NCBI RefSeq assembly: GCF_003160695.1
Contig: NZ_QGDD01000010.1
Location: forward strand, 95,776 to 159,775
Origin: Nocardioides silvaticus
GTDB lineage: Bacteria > Actinomycetota > Actinomycetes > Propionibacteriales > Nocardioidaceae
Length of the DNA: 64,000 bases
Reading direction: 5' to 3'
Under the pieces are notes generated by a model. It searched no databases, was not told the origin of the DNA, and worked only from the letters and a program-made list of their open reading frames with translations. Both the position numbers and the translations under genes were made by a program. Positions 50,336 through 61,008 of this stretch are shown here, piece after piece (within the stretch, counting starts at the first letter, position 1; each line of letters opens with the position of its first letter).

Positions 50336-51433
50336 GTGGAGGTGCCGCTCGACCGGATGTGGGAGCGCAGCCGGCTCTCGGTCCGCGGCCGGGTGCAGCG
50401 CTGGCGCAGGAAGCTGTTCGCCGTGCTGCAGTGCTCCGTCGCCGCAGCGGTCGCGTGGTGGGTCGCGGCCGACCTGCTCGACCACGACACCCCGTTCTTC
50501 GCGCCGATCGCGGCAGTGGTGTCGCTCGGTACGTCGTACGGCCAGCGGCTGCGGCGCGTCGTCGAGGTCACGCTCGGCGTGGCCATCGGTGTGCTGGTGG
50601 CCGACCTCCTCGTCAGCTGGATCGGCTCGGGTGCCTGGCAGCTGGGGCTGATCGTCGCGCTCGCGATGTCGACCGCGCTACTCCTCGACGCCGGCCAGCT
50701 GTTCGTGACCCAGGCCGCCGTGCAGTCGATCGTCGTGGCGACCCTGCTGCCCGACCCCGGCGCCGGACTCATCCGCTGGACCGACGCGTTGGTCGGGGGA
50801 GCGGTCGCGCTGGTCGCTGCCGCCGTGGTGCCGGCCGCACCGTTGCGGAAGCCGCGCGAGCAGGCGGCCGCGGTCGCCCGCAAGATCGCCGAGCTGCTGC
50901 GCGCCGCCAGCCACGTGATGGTCGACGGCGAGAGCGAGCCGGCCCTCGCGCTGCTGGCCGACGCGCGAGCGACCGACCGGATGATCCGCGAGCTCCAGTC
51001 GGCCGCGGAGGAGGGGGCCTCGGTCGTCGCCTCCTCGCCGTTCCGCGTCCGGCACCGCCCCGGGGTGCGGCGGATGGTCGAGCTCGTCGACCCCCTCGAT
51101 CGCGCGCTGCGCAGCACCCGCGTCCTGGTGCGGCAGGCGGCGGTTTCGGCGTACCGCAGCCGGCCGGTGCCGTCGTCGTACGCCGACCTCGCGGCCGACC
51201 TGGCGCTCGCCGTCGATGCCGTCGCGGACGAGCTCGCCGAGGAGCGGATGGCGGTCGCGGCGCGGCCGCGGGTGCTGGCCGTCGGGCACGCGACGGGGCT
51301 CGTCGACCGGAGCGACTCGCTCACGGGCGACGCGATCCTCGCGCAGATCCGCTCGATCGTCGTCGACCTGCTGCTCATCACCGGGATGGGGCAGCTCGAG
51401 GCGACCGACGCGCTGCCACCGCCGCGACGCTGA
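50336..51433 (+). CDS. FUSC-family membrane protein (aromatic acid exporter-like)
   Basis: A 365-residue protein with six hydrophobic segments in its first 170 residues ('FAVLQCSVAAAVAWWVAADLL', 'TLGVAIGVLVADLLVSWIG') and a helical cytoplasmic C-terminal part. 'APIAAVVSLGTSYGQRLRRVVEVTLGVAIG' (in blocks) is the FUSC/ArAE signature of exporters such as AaeB. GTG 50336 is the start. Its substrate is unknown. It ends 27 bases before the convergent ROK gene. Confidence 0.85.
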   Translation: MEVPLDRMWERSRLSVRGRVQRWRRKLFAVLQCSVAAAVAWWVAADLLDHDTPFFAPIAAVVSLGTSYGQRLRRVVEVTLGVAIGVLVADLLVSWIGSGAWQLGLIVALAMSTALLLDAGQLFVTQAAVQSIVVATLLPDPGAGLIRWTDALVGGAVALVAAAVVPAAPLRKPREQAAAVARKIAELLRAASHVMVDGESEPALALLADARATDRMIRELQSAAEEGASVVASSPFRVRHRPGVRRMVELVDPLDRALRSTRVLVRQAAVSAYRSRPVPSSYADLAADLALAVDAVADELAEERMAVAARPRVLAVGHATGLVDRSDSLTGDAILAQIRSIVVDLLLITGMGQLEATDALPPPRR

Positions 51434-51459
51434 TCGGCTCGGGCGCTGGGAGCTGTGCG

Positions 51460-52629
51460 CTACTCCGCCACGGCGAGGCCGCTGACCTCGACCGCCCGCT
51501 CGATCGAGTCCGGCGAGAGCACGTGGCCGATGGCGAGGGCGGCGGCGCCGATGACGCCGGCCCGCTGGCCTGCCTGCGAGGTCGTGATGTGGAGGTTCTG
51601 GGTCGCCAGCGGCAACGACCGGCGATAGACGATCTCGCGGATGCCGGCCAGCACGCTCTCGCCGGCCCCGGCGAGCGCGCCGCCGATGACGATGACCGAC
51701 GGGTTGATGAGGTTGACCAGCGTGGCGAGCACCTCGCCGAGGTCGCGCCCGGACTGGCGCACGACCTGGATCGCCTGCGCGTTGCCGCTGCGCACCAGCG
51801 GGACGACGTCGTGGTCCTCCGCGACCTCCACGCCGGCGCCACGGATTGCGGTGGCGAGCGCGGGGACGGCCGCGACCGCCTCCAGGCAGCCCTGGTTGCC
51901 GCACCGGCAGGTGACCTCCGCGCCGCGCGGGAGGAACACGTGACCGAGGTCGCCGGCGGTTCCCTGCGCCCCACGCTGGAGCGCGCCGCCGGAGATGATG
52001 CCGGCGCCGATGCCGGTGCCGATCTTGATGAAGACGAGGTCGTCGACGTCGCGCAGGTGTGCGTGCTGCTCGCCCAGCGCCATGATGTTCACGTCGTTGT
52101 CGACGAGGACGGGCACGTCGTAGGAGCGCTGCACGCGGCCGGGCACGTCGTAGCGGTCCCAGCCCGGCATGATCGGCGGGTTGATCGCGCGACCGGTGTC
52201 GTGCTCGACCGGCCCGGGGAGCCCGATGCCGATCGCGGCGAGGTCGGTCCGGGGCCGGCCGCTCTCGGTGAGCAGGGCCGCGATCGTCTCCTCGACCCAC
52301 GACAGCACGTGCTCGGGCCCGGCGGCGATGTCGAGCTGGGCCCAGCGGTCGCCGAGGATCCGGCCGTCGAGGTCGGCGAGCGCTGCGCTGGCGTGGGTGG
52401 CGCCGAGGTCGATGCCGGCAACCACGCGGGCGCCGGGGTTGAAGGCGATCAGCGAGGGTGGACGTCCGCCGGTGGAGACGCCGCCGTACGGCACCACGAG
52501 CCCGAGCCGGACCAGCGCGTCCAGCCGCGCGGAGATCGTGGACCGGGCGAGACCGGTCACCTCGGCCAGCTGCGCTCGCGTCCGCGGCTCCCCGTCCCGC
52601 AGGAGGTCGAACACGTCGCTGGCCCTCAT
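51460..52629 (-). CDS. ROK-family transcriptional repressor
   Basis: A 389-residue regulator: N-terminal winged helix ('MRASDVFDLLRDGEPRTRAQ', 'VTGLARSTISARLDALVRLG') and a ROK sugar-binding/kinase-like domain with 'GIDLGATHASAALADL', 'DNDVNIMALGE', 'GTGIGAGIISGG' and the zinc motif 'CRCGNQGCLEAV'. The start ATG 52629 is placed where the HTH begins; there is no ribosome site, so the mRNA may be leaderless. It is divergent from the ABC importer cluster and very likely represses it until its sugar binds. Confidence 0.9.
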   Translation of the reverse strand: MRASDVFDLLRDGEPRTRAQLAEVTGLARSTISARLDALVRLGLVVPYGGVSTGGRPPSLIAFNPGARVVAGIDLGATHASAALADLDGRILGDRWAQLDIAAGPEHVLSWVEETIAALLTESGRPRTDLAAIGIGLPGPVEHDTGRAINPPIMPGWDRYDVPGRVQRSYDVPVLVDNDVNIMALGEQHAHLRDVDDLVFIKIGTGIGAGIISGGALQRGAQGTAGDLGHVFLPRGAEVTCRCGNQGCLEAVAAVPALATAIRGAGVEVAEDHDVVPLVRSGNAQAIQVVRQSGRDLGEVLATLVNLINPSVIVIGGALAGAGESVLAGIREIVYRRSLPLATQNLHITTSQAGQRAGVIGAAALAIGHVLSPDSIERAVEVSGLAVAE

Positions 52630-52676
52630 GGGAGGAGTGAACCACAGCAGAGCGGGTTTGGCTCGTCTGACTAACG

Positions 52677-52702
52677 ACTTTTGACAGATGCTCGACAAAA
52701 GT
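52677..52702. promoter_or_regulatory. Probable ROK operator
   Basis: ACTTTTG (52677-52683) and CAAAAGT (52696-52702) form a perfect inverted repeat with a 12-base spacer, 26 bases before the ABC ATPase start and 48 bases from the ROK start. It lies in the AT-richest part of the region, fitting a repressor site over both promoters. Confidence 0.65.
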
Positions 52703-52727
52703 GCGTGACGCGTGCCACTCTGACGCC

Positions 52728-54277
<1,550 letters not shown>

Positions 54278-54281
<4 letters not shown>

Positions 54282-55330
54282 CCAGCCCGACTGCCCCGAC
54301 CGCCCCGAGCGCGCCGGACCGGCCGCCCGTCGTACGACGTCCCGCCGGTCTCACCTCCACCGGCATCGTGCTGGTGATCCTCGCCGTCGCGGTTGTCGCG
54401 GGCGCGGTGCTCACCGCGATCGAGGGCCGCAACTTCTTCAGCACCGGCAACCTGCGCGACATCCTCACGATCACCAGCACCCTCGGCCTGATCGCGATCG
54501 GGCAGACGCTGGTGATCCTCGTCGGCAGCCTCGACCTCTCGGTGCCGTTCGTCGCCAGCCTCACCGGCGTCATCGCCGCCGGGATCATGGCGGGGGAGAC
54601 CGGCAACGTCCCGCTGGCGCTCGTCGTGGCGCTCGGGCTGGCCGCTCTCATCGGGTTGGTCAACGGACTGGTGGTCAGCCTGCTGCGCGTGCACGGGTTC
54701 ATCGCCACCCTCGGCATGGGCCTCATCATCAGCGGCTACATCGCGACCAACTACCAGGGCAGCCACGGCTCCGCGCCCCGCTCGTTCCGGTTGATCGGCA
54801 TCTCCTTCATCGGTCCGATCCCGGTCTCCACCCTGCTGATGCTGGGCTGCGCACTGCTCGCGATCGTGCTCCTGCGTCGCACCCGCGTGGGCCACCACCT
54901 CTACGCGGTCGGCGGCAACGCCGAGGTCGCGCGTCTCTCGGGCGTGCGGACCTGGGTGCCGGTCGTCACCGCCCACGTGCTCTGCTCGCTGCTCGCCGGC
55001 TTCGCGGGCCTGCTGCTGCTGGCCCGGCTCTCGGTCGGCAACCCGACGATCGGCAGCCAGGGCCAGTACGACCTGATGTCGATCGCGGCGGTGGTCCTCG
55101 GCGGCACCCTGCTCGCCGGCGGCAAGGGCCACATCACCGGCACGATCGCCGGAGTCGCGATCTTCGCCGTCATGGACAACGTGATGGGCGCCCTCCAGAC
55201 CGACCCGTTCCTCCGCGACGTCGTGCGCGGCGCGGTCATCGTCGCGGCGGTCGCTGTCTACGCACGCCGCGAGATCGACCGGCGTCCCGCCCGCTTCGAT
55301 GCACCGAGCCCTGCGAGGAGGCGCGCATGA
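54278..55330 (+). CDS. Sugar ABC transporter permease 1 (RbsC type)
   Basis: A 350-residue CUT2 permease with eight to ten membrane segments. 'IGQTLVILVGSLDLSVPFVASL' (the G-x-DLSV block, split here by function), 'HGFIATLGMGLIISGY' and 'YDLMSIAAVVLGGTLLAGGKG' are family hallmarks. It is translationally coupled at both ends (ATGA overlaps). It should pair with the second permease as a heterodimer. Confidence 0.93.
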
Positions 55331-56463
55331 GCACTCCGACGGTTCCCTACCGGTCGACGACGGTCCCGCAGCACCAGCACGGGCTGGCCGGCCGGGTCGC
55401 CGCGTCCGTGAGCACCCCCGGCGGTGCGGTGTTCGTGCTCGCGTTCGCGCTCCTGGTCGCGACCATCTTCGCCAACTCGAACTTCGGCGACCCCGGCTAC
55501 TTGATCCGTTTCCTCGGCCGTACGGCGCCGATCGCGATCGCCGCGATCGGCCAGTACTACGTGATCGTCTCGGGGGAGTTCGACCTCTCGATGGGAGCGG
55601 TGATCGCCGCGCAGGTGGTCATCGCCGGCGACTACATCGGCGACGACCAGAGCCGGATCGTGCCGGGGCTGGTCCTCATGCTCGCGCTCGGCGCGTTCAT
55701 CGGGCTGGTCAACGGGCTGCTCACCACACTGCTGCGGGTCCCGAGCTTCATCGTCACCCTCGCGACGATGCTCGCCCTCGCCGGGCTGGTGCGCTACCTC
55801 TCCGGCGGCGCCGCGAGCGGATACCCGCACGACGACCTCCGCCAGCTCGGCCGGGGCGTCGTGGAGAACGTGCCGGTCGTGGAGGTCCTCCCCTACCCGC
55901 TCATCATCCTCGGCGTCCTGTGCGTGGCGGCGGTCTGGCTGATGCGCCGGCCATTCGGTCGGACCCTCGTCGCCGTCGGCGACAACCCGGACGCGGCCCA
56001 CGTCAAGGGCGCCCGCGTCTGGTGGGTGAAGACCCGCGCGTTCATGATCTCCTCGCTCGCCGCGACGGTGGCCGGCATCCTGCTCGTCGGCTCCGCCGGC
56101 GTGCACCCCTCGGTCGGCCAGGGCTACGAGTTCCGTGCGATCACCGCGGTCGTGCTCGGCGGAGTCGTGCTCGGCGGCGGCCGGGGCTGGGTGCTGTCCG
56201 CCGTCGCCGGTGCCTTCGCGCTCGAGCAGCTGTTCACCCTGCTGACCGTGCTCGAGGTCGACTCCACGTGGCGCGACTCCGTGCAGGGCGTGATCATCAT
56301 CGCCGCCGTGGCCGTCGCCGCCCGCGCCTGGACGGTGGGCCGCCGGCCCAGCCCGAAGGCGCCCCCTCCCGAGCCGGCGAGACCGGCATCGGTGACCTAT
56401 GAACCCACTCCAGGGACCCCACCGGAACAGCCCACCCCGGGCGCCAACACAGGAGGCAATTGA
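55327..56463 (+). CDS. Sugar ABC transporter permease 2 (RbsC type)
   Basis: A 378-residue CUT2 permease paralogous to the first: 'IGQYYVIVSGEFDLSMGAVIA', 'VPSFIVTLATMLALAGLVRY' and 'FRAITAVVLGGVVLGGGRGW'. The C-terminus carries a Pro-rich tail (about residues 340-378) absent from permease 1. It overlaps permease 1 by four bases and its stop codon overlaps the start of the binding protein gene by one base. Confidence 0.93.
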   Translation: MSTPTVPYRSTTVPQHQHGLAGRVAASVSTPGGAVFVLAFALLVATIFANSNFGDPGYLIRFLGRTAPIAIAAIGQYYVIVSGEFDLSMGAVIAAQVVIAGDYIGDDQSRIVPGLVLMLALGAFIGLVNGLLTTLLRVPSFIVTLATMLALAGLVRYLSGGAASGYPHDDLRQLGRGVVENVPVVEVLPYPLIILGVLCVAAVWLMRRPFGRTLVAVGDNPDAAHVKGARVWWVKTRAFMISSLAATVAGILLVGSAGVHPSVGQGYEFRAITAVVLGGVVLGGGRGWVLSAVAGAFALEQLFTLLTVLEVDSTWRDSVQGVIIIAAVAVAARAWTVGRRPSPKAPPPEPARPASVTYEPTPGTPPEQPTPGANTGGN

Positions 56464-57683
56464 TGCGCAGGACTCACGTCAAGTCCGTGCTCGCGGGGGC
56501 GGCCGTGCTGGCCGTGCTCACGGCGTGCTCGACCGACGACTCGGGCGGCGGTTCCGACACCGCCGGCAACGACACCGCCGAGCAGGAGACTGAAGGCTCC
56601 AGCGACGAGTGGTTCGTCCAGGCGGACTACGACGAGCAGATGGAGCAGATGTCGGCCACCTTCTCGGGCCCGGAGGACCAGCCGTGGCTGCAGTACATCG
56701 AGGGGCCGACCACCGACACCTCGCAGTGGGCCACGCAGGAGTCCCAGAAGGTGTGCTTCGCCAACGCCTCGATCTCCAACCCGTGGCGGCAGACCGGCTG
56801 GATCACGATGAACCAGCAGCTCGAGGTGCTCCAGGAGTCGAAGGTCATCTCCGAGATGGAGACCCGCGACGCCGGTGACGACGACAACCAGCAGATCGCC
56901 GACATCGACTACTTCATCTCCGAGGGCAACTGCGACGTCTTCATCATCTCGCCGAACTCCACGGCGGCGCTCACGCCCGCCGTCGAGCGCGCCTGCGAGA
57001 CCGGCAAGCCGGTCATCGTGTTCGACCGCGGTGTTGAGACGGACTGCGCGGCCACGTTCATCCACCCGATCGGCGGCTACGCCTGGGGCATCGCGACGGC
57101 GGAGTTCCTCGTCGACAACCTGGAGGAGGGGGACAAGGTCGTCGCGCTCCGGATCCTCCCGGGCGTCGACGTGCTCGAGACCCGCTGGGCGGCCGCGGAG
57201 AAGATCTTCGAGGAGAACGGCATCGAGGCCGTCGACTACTTCACCGAGGCGAACCCCGAGACGATCAAGTCGATCATCACCGACGAGATCACCAAGGGCG
57301 ACGTCGCGGGCGTGTGGATGGACGCCGGTGACGGCGCCGTCGCCGCGATCGAGGCGTTCGAGGACCAGGGCGTCGACTACCCGGTCATGACCGGCGAGGA
57401 CGAGATGAGCTTCCTGCGCAAGTGGGAGGAGACCGGCCTCAACGGCCTGGCCCCCGTCTACTCGAACTTCCAGTGGCGCACCCCGCTGCTCGCGGTGGAG
57501 ATGATCGCCAAGGGCGAGCCGGTCCCGACCGAGTGGGTCCTCCCGCAGGTGCCGATCACCGAGGAGGAGCGGGCCGCGTTCCTCGAGGCCAACGACGGCA
57601 TGCCCGACGGCCACTACGCCAAGTTCGGTGGCGAGGACCTGCCGGGCTACCCGGAGGTCTGGCAGGAGCGGCAGATCCCCTGA
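56463..57683 (+). CDS. Sugar-binding lipoprotein of the ABC importer
   Basis: A 406-residue periplasmic-binding-type protein (Peripla_BP_4 fold). The lipobox is 'AVLTACS' (Cys at 22) and a Gly/Asp/Thr/Glu linker follows. The core has 'KVCFANASISNPWRQTGWIT', 'CDVFIISPNSTAALTPAVE' and 'TGKPVIVFDRGV', the ribose-binding protein pattern. AGGAGG precedes ATG 56463. It is longer than the usual 320-residue members. The repeat block at 57691-57823 follows it and separates the transport genes from the enzyme genes. Confidence 0.93.
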   Translation: MRRTHVKSVLAGAAVLAVLTACSTDDSGGGSDTAGNDTAEQETEGSSDEWFVQADYDEQMEQMSATFSGPEDQPWLQYIEGPTTDTSQWATQESQKVCFANASISNPWRQTGWITMNQQLEVLQESKVISEMETRDAGDDDNQQIADIDYFISEGNCDVFIISPNSTAALTPAVERACETGKPVIVFDRGVETDCAATFIHPIGGYAWGIATAEFLVDNLEEGDKVVALRILPGVDVLETRWAAAEKIFEENGIEAVDYFTEANPETIKSIITDEITKGDVAGVWMDAGDGAVAAIEAFEDQGVDYPVMTGEDEMSFLRKWEETGLNGLAPVYSNFQWRTPLLAVEMIAKGEPVPTEWVLPQVPITEEERAAFLEANDGMPDGHYAKFGGEDLPGYPEVWQERQIP

Positions 57684-57690
57684 TGCAGGC

Positions 57691-57823
57691 GGCGTCTCGA
57701 TACGTCCTCGCCTAGCGGCTCGGACTACTCGACGACCGATCGGCTCGGACTACTCGACGACCGATCGGCTCGGACTACTCGACGACCGATCGCTTCGCTC
57801 AGCGAGCGACGTGTCGAGACGCC
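57691..57823 (-). repeat. Palindromic elements inside the sugar cluster
   Basis: A block with GGCGTCTCGATACGTCCTCG at the left, three 26-base units (GGCTCGGACTACTCGACGACC) and a right part with CGCTTCGCTCAGCGAGCG and GTCGAGACGCC. It lies between the binding protein and the isomerase genes, where it may reduce read-through from the transporter to the enzymes. Confidence 0.85.
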
Positions 57824-57858
57824 CCGCACGGACCGCACAACCGACGAAAGGCAGCGAC

Positions 57859-58734
57859 GTGAGAGCCATCGGCGTCAACACGTGGGTGTGGACCTCCCCG
57901 CTCACCGACGCGAACGCCCCTGACCTGCTCCGGCACGTCGCCGGTCTCGGCTTCGACGCGGTCGAGCTGCCGCTGGAGAACGCGGGAGACCTCGACCCGG
58001 CGGCGACGGCGGCGGTGCTCCGTGAGACCGGGCTGACGCCGTACGTCGTCGGGGCGATGGCTCCCGGACGCGACCTCCTCGCCGCGCCACCGGAGGCCAT
58101 CGCCTCGACCCAGGACTACCTGCGCGCCTGCATCGACCTGGCCGCTGCCGTCGGCGCGCCGGCAGTGTGCGGCCCGTTCTACGCAAAGACCGGACGCGTG
58201 TGGCGCCTCGACGAGGACGCCAGGGCCGCGGCCTACGAGGAGTGGCGGGCCAACCTCGCCCCGGTCGTGGAGCACGCGGCCGACCGCAACGTGCGGATCG
58301 GCATCGAGCCGCTCAACCGCTACGAGACCTCGCTCGTCAACACCGTCGACCAGGCGCTCGCGGGGCTCGGCTCGCTGCTCGGCCCGTCGCTCGGGCTGGC
58401 GCTCGACACCTACCACCTCAACATCGAGGAGCGCTCCAGCGCCGACGCCGTACGACGCGCGGGGGAGCACCTCGTGCACCTCCAGGTGTGCGGCAGCGAC
58501 CGTGGTGCGCCGGGCGGCGACCAGACCGACTGGCCGGCGCTGCTCGCGGCCCTGGACGACGTGGGGTACGCCGGCCCGCTCAACATCGAGAGCTTCACCC
58601 CCGACAACGCGGCGATCGCCGTCGCCGCCTCGATCTGGCGACCGCTGGCGGCCTCGCCCGACGACCTCGCCCGGGACGGACTGGCGTTCCTCCGTTCCGT
58701 CCCGACCGCCGCACCGACCGGAGGCGCCCGATGA
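57859..58734 (+). CDS. Sugar isomerase/epimerase, TIM barrel (DTE/psicose epimerase-like)
   Basis: A 291-residue AP_endonuc_2-fold protein. Metal ligands of the D-tagatose 3-epimerase group are visible: Glu in 'IGIEPLNRYETSL', Asp in 'LALDTYHLNIEE', His in 'HLQVCGSDRGAPGGDQTDW' and Glu in 'LNIESFTPDN'. The 'GSDRGAPGGDQTDW' stretch is typical for the DTE/DPE group. It would move a keto group or epimerise a ketose. GTG 57859 is the start. Its stop overlaps the next gene by four bases. Confidence 0.9.
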   Translation: MRAIGVNTWVWTSPLTDANAPDLLRHVAGLGFDAVELPLENAGDLDPAATAAVLRETGLTPYVVGAMAPGRDLLAAPPEAIASTQDYLRACIDLAAAVGAPAVCGPFYAKTGRVWRLDEDARAAAYEEWRANLAPVVEHAADRNVRIGIEPLNRYETSLVNTVDQALAGLGSLLGPSLGLALDTYHLNIEERSSADAVRRAGEHLVHLQVCGSDRGAPGGDQTDWPALLAALDDVGYAGPLNIESFTPDNAAIAVAASIWRPLAASPDDLARDGLAFLRSVPTAAPTGGAR

Positions 58735-59915
58735 CCGAGCAGGAGATCAGGGTCGCCGTCGTCGGCTACTCGTTCATGGGCAAGGCCCACTCCAACGCGT
58801 GGCGCAACGTCGGCGCGTTCTTCCCGGGCCTGCCGGCCGTCCGCCAGCAGGTGCTGGTCGGCCGCGACGGCGCAGCGGTGAAGGCAGCGGCCCACCAGTA
58901 CGGCTGGGCCGAGGCTGCCACCGACTGGGAGGCGGTCGTGGCCCGCGACGACGTCGACCTGGTCGACATCTGCACGCCGGGCGACACCCACCGCGACATC
59001 GCGCTCGCCGCACTCGCCGCGGGCAAGCACGTGCTCGTCGAGAAGCCGCTGGCCAACACGGTGGTCGAGGCGGAGGAGATGGTGGCCGCCGCCGCGAGTG
59101 CCCGGGCGACCGGCACGCGGGCGGCGGTCGGGTTCAACTACCGGCGGGTCCCGGCCCTGGCGCTCGCACGGGAGCTGATCGCCGACGGCCGCATCGGCGC
59201 CGTCCGCCAGGTCCGCGCGGCCTACCTGCAGGACTGGCTCGCCGACGCCGCCGCGCCGATGACCTGGCGGCTGCGCAAGGAGACGGCCGGCTCCGGGGTG
59301 CTGGGCGACCTCGGATCCCACGTCGTCGACCTGGTGCAGCTGCTGCTCGATGAGCCCGTGGTCACGGCGAGCGGCCGGCTCGAGACGTTCGTGCCGACCC
59401 GCCCGGGCCCCGACGGCGCCGAGCAGGTGACCGTCGACGACGCCGCCTGGGCGACACTCGGCACGGCGTCGGGCGCGGTCGCGAGCGTCGAGGTGAGCCG
59501 GATGGCCACCGGACGCAAGAACGGGCTCACGCTCGAGGTCTACGGCGACCGCGGCGCCCTCTCCTTCGACCTGGAGCGGCTCAACGAGCTGCAGGTGCAG
59601 GACGGTCTCGCGGGTCCGGCCCTCGGCTTCCAGCGGGTGCTGGTCACCGAGCCCGAGCACCCGTCGCTCTCGGCGTGGTGGCCGCCCGGCCACGTGCTGG
59701 GATGGGACCACACCTTCACCATCCAGGCCGCCGAGCTGCTGCAGGCGGTGGCGGGGGGCGCCGACCCGACGCCCTCCTTCGAGGACGGGCTGCAGGTGCA
59801 GCGGGCGCTCGCGGCGATCGCCGACTCCTCGGAGCGCGGCGGGGTGCGGGTCGACGTACCGACAGGGCCGACAGGGCCGACAGGGCCGACAGGGCGGACA
59901 GGGACGGAGGACTGA
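58731..59915 (+). CDS. Gfo/Idh/MocA-family sugar dehydrogenase
   Basis: A 394-residue NAD(P)-dependent oxidoreductase. 'VAVVGYSFMGKAHSNAW' (dinucleotide fold), 'DICTPGDTHRDIALAALAAG', 'HVLVEKPLANTV' (catalytic Lys in EKP) and 'GSGVLGDLGSHVVDLVQLLL' (catalytic Asp/His region) are seen. Such enzymes oxidise sugars or cyclitols, often at C3. The C-terminus ends in five PTG-like triplets coded by 9-base repeats. It is coupled to genes on both sides. Confidence 0.92.
   Translation: MTEQEIRVAVVGYSFMGKAHSNAWRNVGAFFPGLPAVRQQVLVGRDGAAVKAAAHQYGWAEAATDWEAVVARDDVDLVDICTPGDTHRDIALAALAAGKHVLVEKPLANTVVEAEEMVAAAASARATGTRAAVGFNYRRVPALALARELIADGRIGAVRQVRAAYLQDWLADAAAPMTWRLRKETAGSGVLGDLGSHVVDLVQLLLDEPVVTASGRLETFVPTRPGPDGAEQVTVDDAAWATLGTASGAVASVEVSRMATGRKNGLTLEVYGDRGALSFDLERLNELQVQDGLAGPALGFQRVLVTEPEHPSLSAWWPPGHVLGWDHTFTIQAAELLQAVAGGADPTPSFEDGLQVQRALAAIADSSERGGVRVDVPTGPTGPTGPTGRTGTED
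59859..59903 (+). repeat. Five 9-base tandem repeats in the dehydrogenase C-terminus
   Basis: CCGACAGGG occurs four times in a row from 59859, followed by CGGACAGGG (59895-59903). They encode a Pro-Thr-Gly collagen-like tail that is outside the enzyme fold. Unit-length changes would keep the frame. Confidence 0.9.
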
Positions 59916-60925
59916 TGGGCAAGCGCTTCACGCTCTTCACCGGGCAGTGGGTCGACCTCACGCTCGAGGAGGTGGCGGGCCTCGCGGCCGGCTGGGGGTA
60001 CGACGGCCTCGAGATCGCCGTCTCCGGCGAGCACCTCGACGCGTGGCGGGTCGACGAGCCCGGCTACGTCGAGGAACGGCTCGAGCTCCTCGAACGGCAC
60101 GGCCTGGAGGTGTGGGCGATCAGCAACCACCTGACCGGCCAGGCCATCTGCGACGACCCGATCGACTTCCGGCACCGAGCGATCGTCCGCGACCGGGTCT
60201 GGGGCGACGGCGACCCGGAGGGGGTGCGCCAGCGTGCCGCCGAGGAGATGCGGCTGACGGCACGGCTCGCGCAGAAGATGGGCGTCGACACCGTCGTCGG
60301 CTTCACCGGATCGTCGGTGTGGCAGTACGTCGCGATGTTCCCGCCGGTCCCTGCCGACCGGATCGAGGCCGGCTACGCCGACTTCGCCGACCGGTGGAAC
60401 CCGATCCTCGACGTCTTCGACGAGTGCGGGGTGCGGTTCGCCCACGAGGTGCACCCGAGCGAGATCGCCTACGACTACTGGACCACCCGCCGGACGCTCG
60501 ACGCGATCGACAACCGGCCGGCGTTCGGGATCAACTGGGACCCCAGCCACATGATGTGGCAGGGCCTCGACCCGGTCGCGTTTATCACCGACTTCGCCGA
60601 CCGGATCTACCACGTCGACTGCAAGGACACCCGGATGCGGGTGGGCGGTGGTCGCAACGGCGTCCTCTCCTCCCACCTGCCCTGGGGCGACCAGCACCGC
60701 GGCTGGGACTTCGTGTCGACGGGCCGGGGCGACGTGCCCTGGGAGGACTGCTTCCGCGCCCTCGCGGCGATCGGGTACGACGGTCCGGTGTCGGTCGAGT
60801 GGGAGGACGCCCGGATGGACCGGCTCCACGGTGCGCCCGAGGCGCTGGAGTTCCTGCGCCGGTTCGACTACGACCCGCCGGCGACGTCGTTCGACGCTGC
60901 GTTCAGCAAGCAGTCCGAGGGCTGA
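59915..60925 (+). CDS. Sugar isomerase/epimerase-like TIM-barrel protein
   Basis: A 336-residue AP_endonuc_2-fold enzyme. 'FTLFTGQWVDLTLEEVAGLA' opens the barrel; metal ligands are in 'FAHEVHPSEIAYDYWTT' (Glu), 'FGINWDPSHMMWQGLD' (Asp, His), 'YHVDCKDTRMRVGG' (Asp/His) and 'VSVEWEDARMDRL' (Glu). It is the type that often works with Gfo/Idh dehydrogenases on 3-keto sugars. It overlaps the dehydrogenase stop by one base, so the operon continues to here and ends before 60926. Confidence 0.9.
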   Translation: MGKRFTLFTGQWVDLTLEEVAGLAAGWGYDGLEIAVSGEHLDAWRVDEPGYVEERLELLERHGLEVWAISNHLTGQAICDDPIDFRHRAIVRDRVWGDGDPEGVRQRAAEEMRLTARLAQKMGVDTVVGFTGSSVWQYVAMFPPVPADRIEAGYADFADRWNPILDVFDECGVRFAHEVHPSEIAYDYWTTRRTLDAIDNRPAFGINWDPSHMMWQGLDPVAFITDFADRIYHVDCKDTRMRVGGGRNGVLSSHLPWGDQHRGWDFVSTGRGDVPWEDCFRALAAIGYDGPVSVEWEDARMDRLHGAPEALEFLRRFDYDPPATSFDAAFSKQSEG

Positions 60926-60971
60926 GTCCCGGGCGGGGGCCGACTACCCACTCGTCCGCCGTACAACCGTC

Positions 60972-61000
60972 TTGACCTCTTGAGTGAACACTTGTTCTCT
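60972..61000 (+). promoter_or_regulatory. Promoter and operator of the desaturase operon
   Basis: TTGACC (60972-60977) fits a -35 box. GAACACTTGTTC (60986-60997) is a 5+5 inverted repeat with a 2-base centre, typical for TetR-family operators, and lies where a spacer and -10 (about 60995-61000) would be. Transcription would then begin near the ATG at 61009. Confidence 0.5.
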
Positions 61001-61008
61001 TGGGAGGC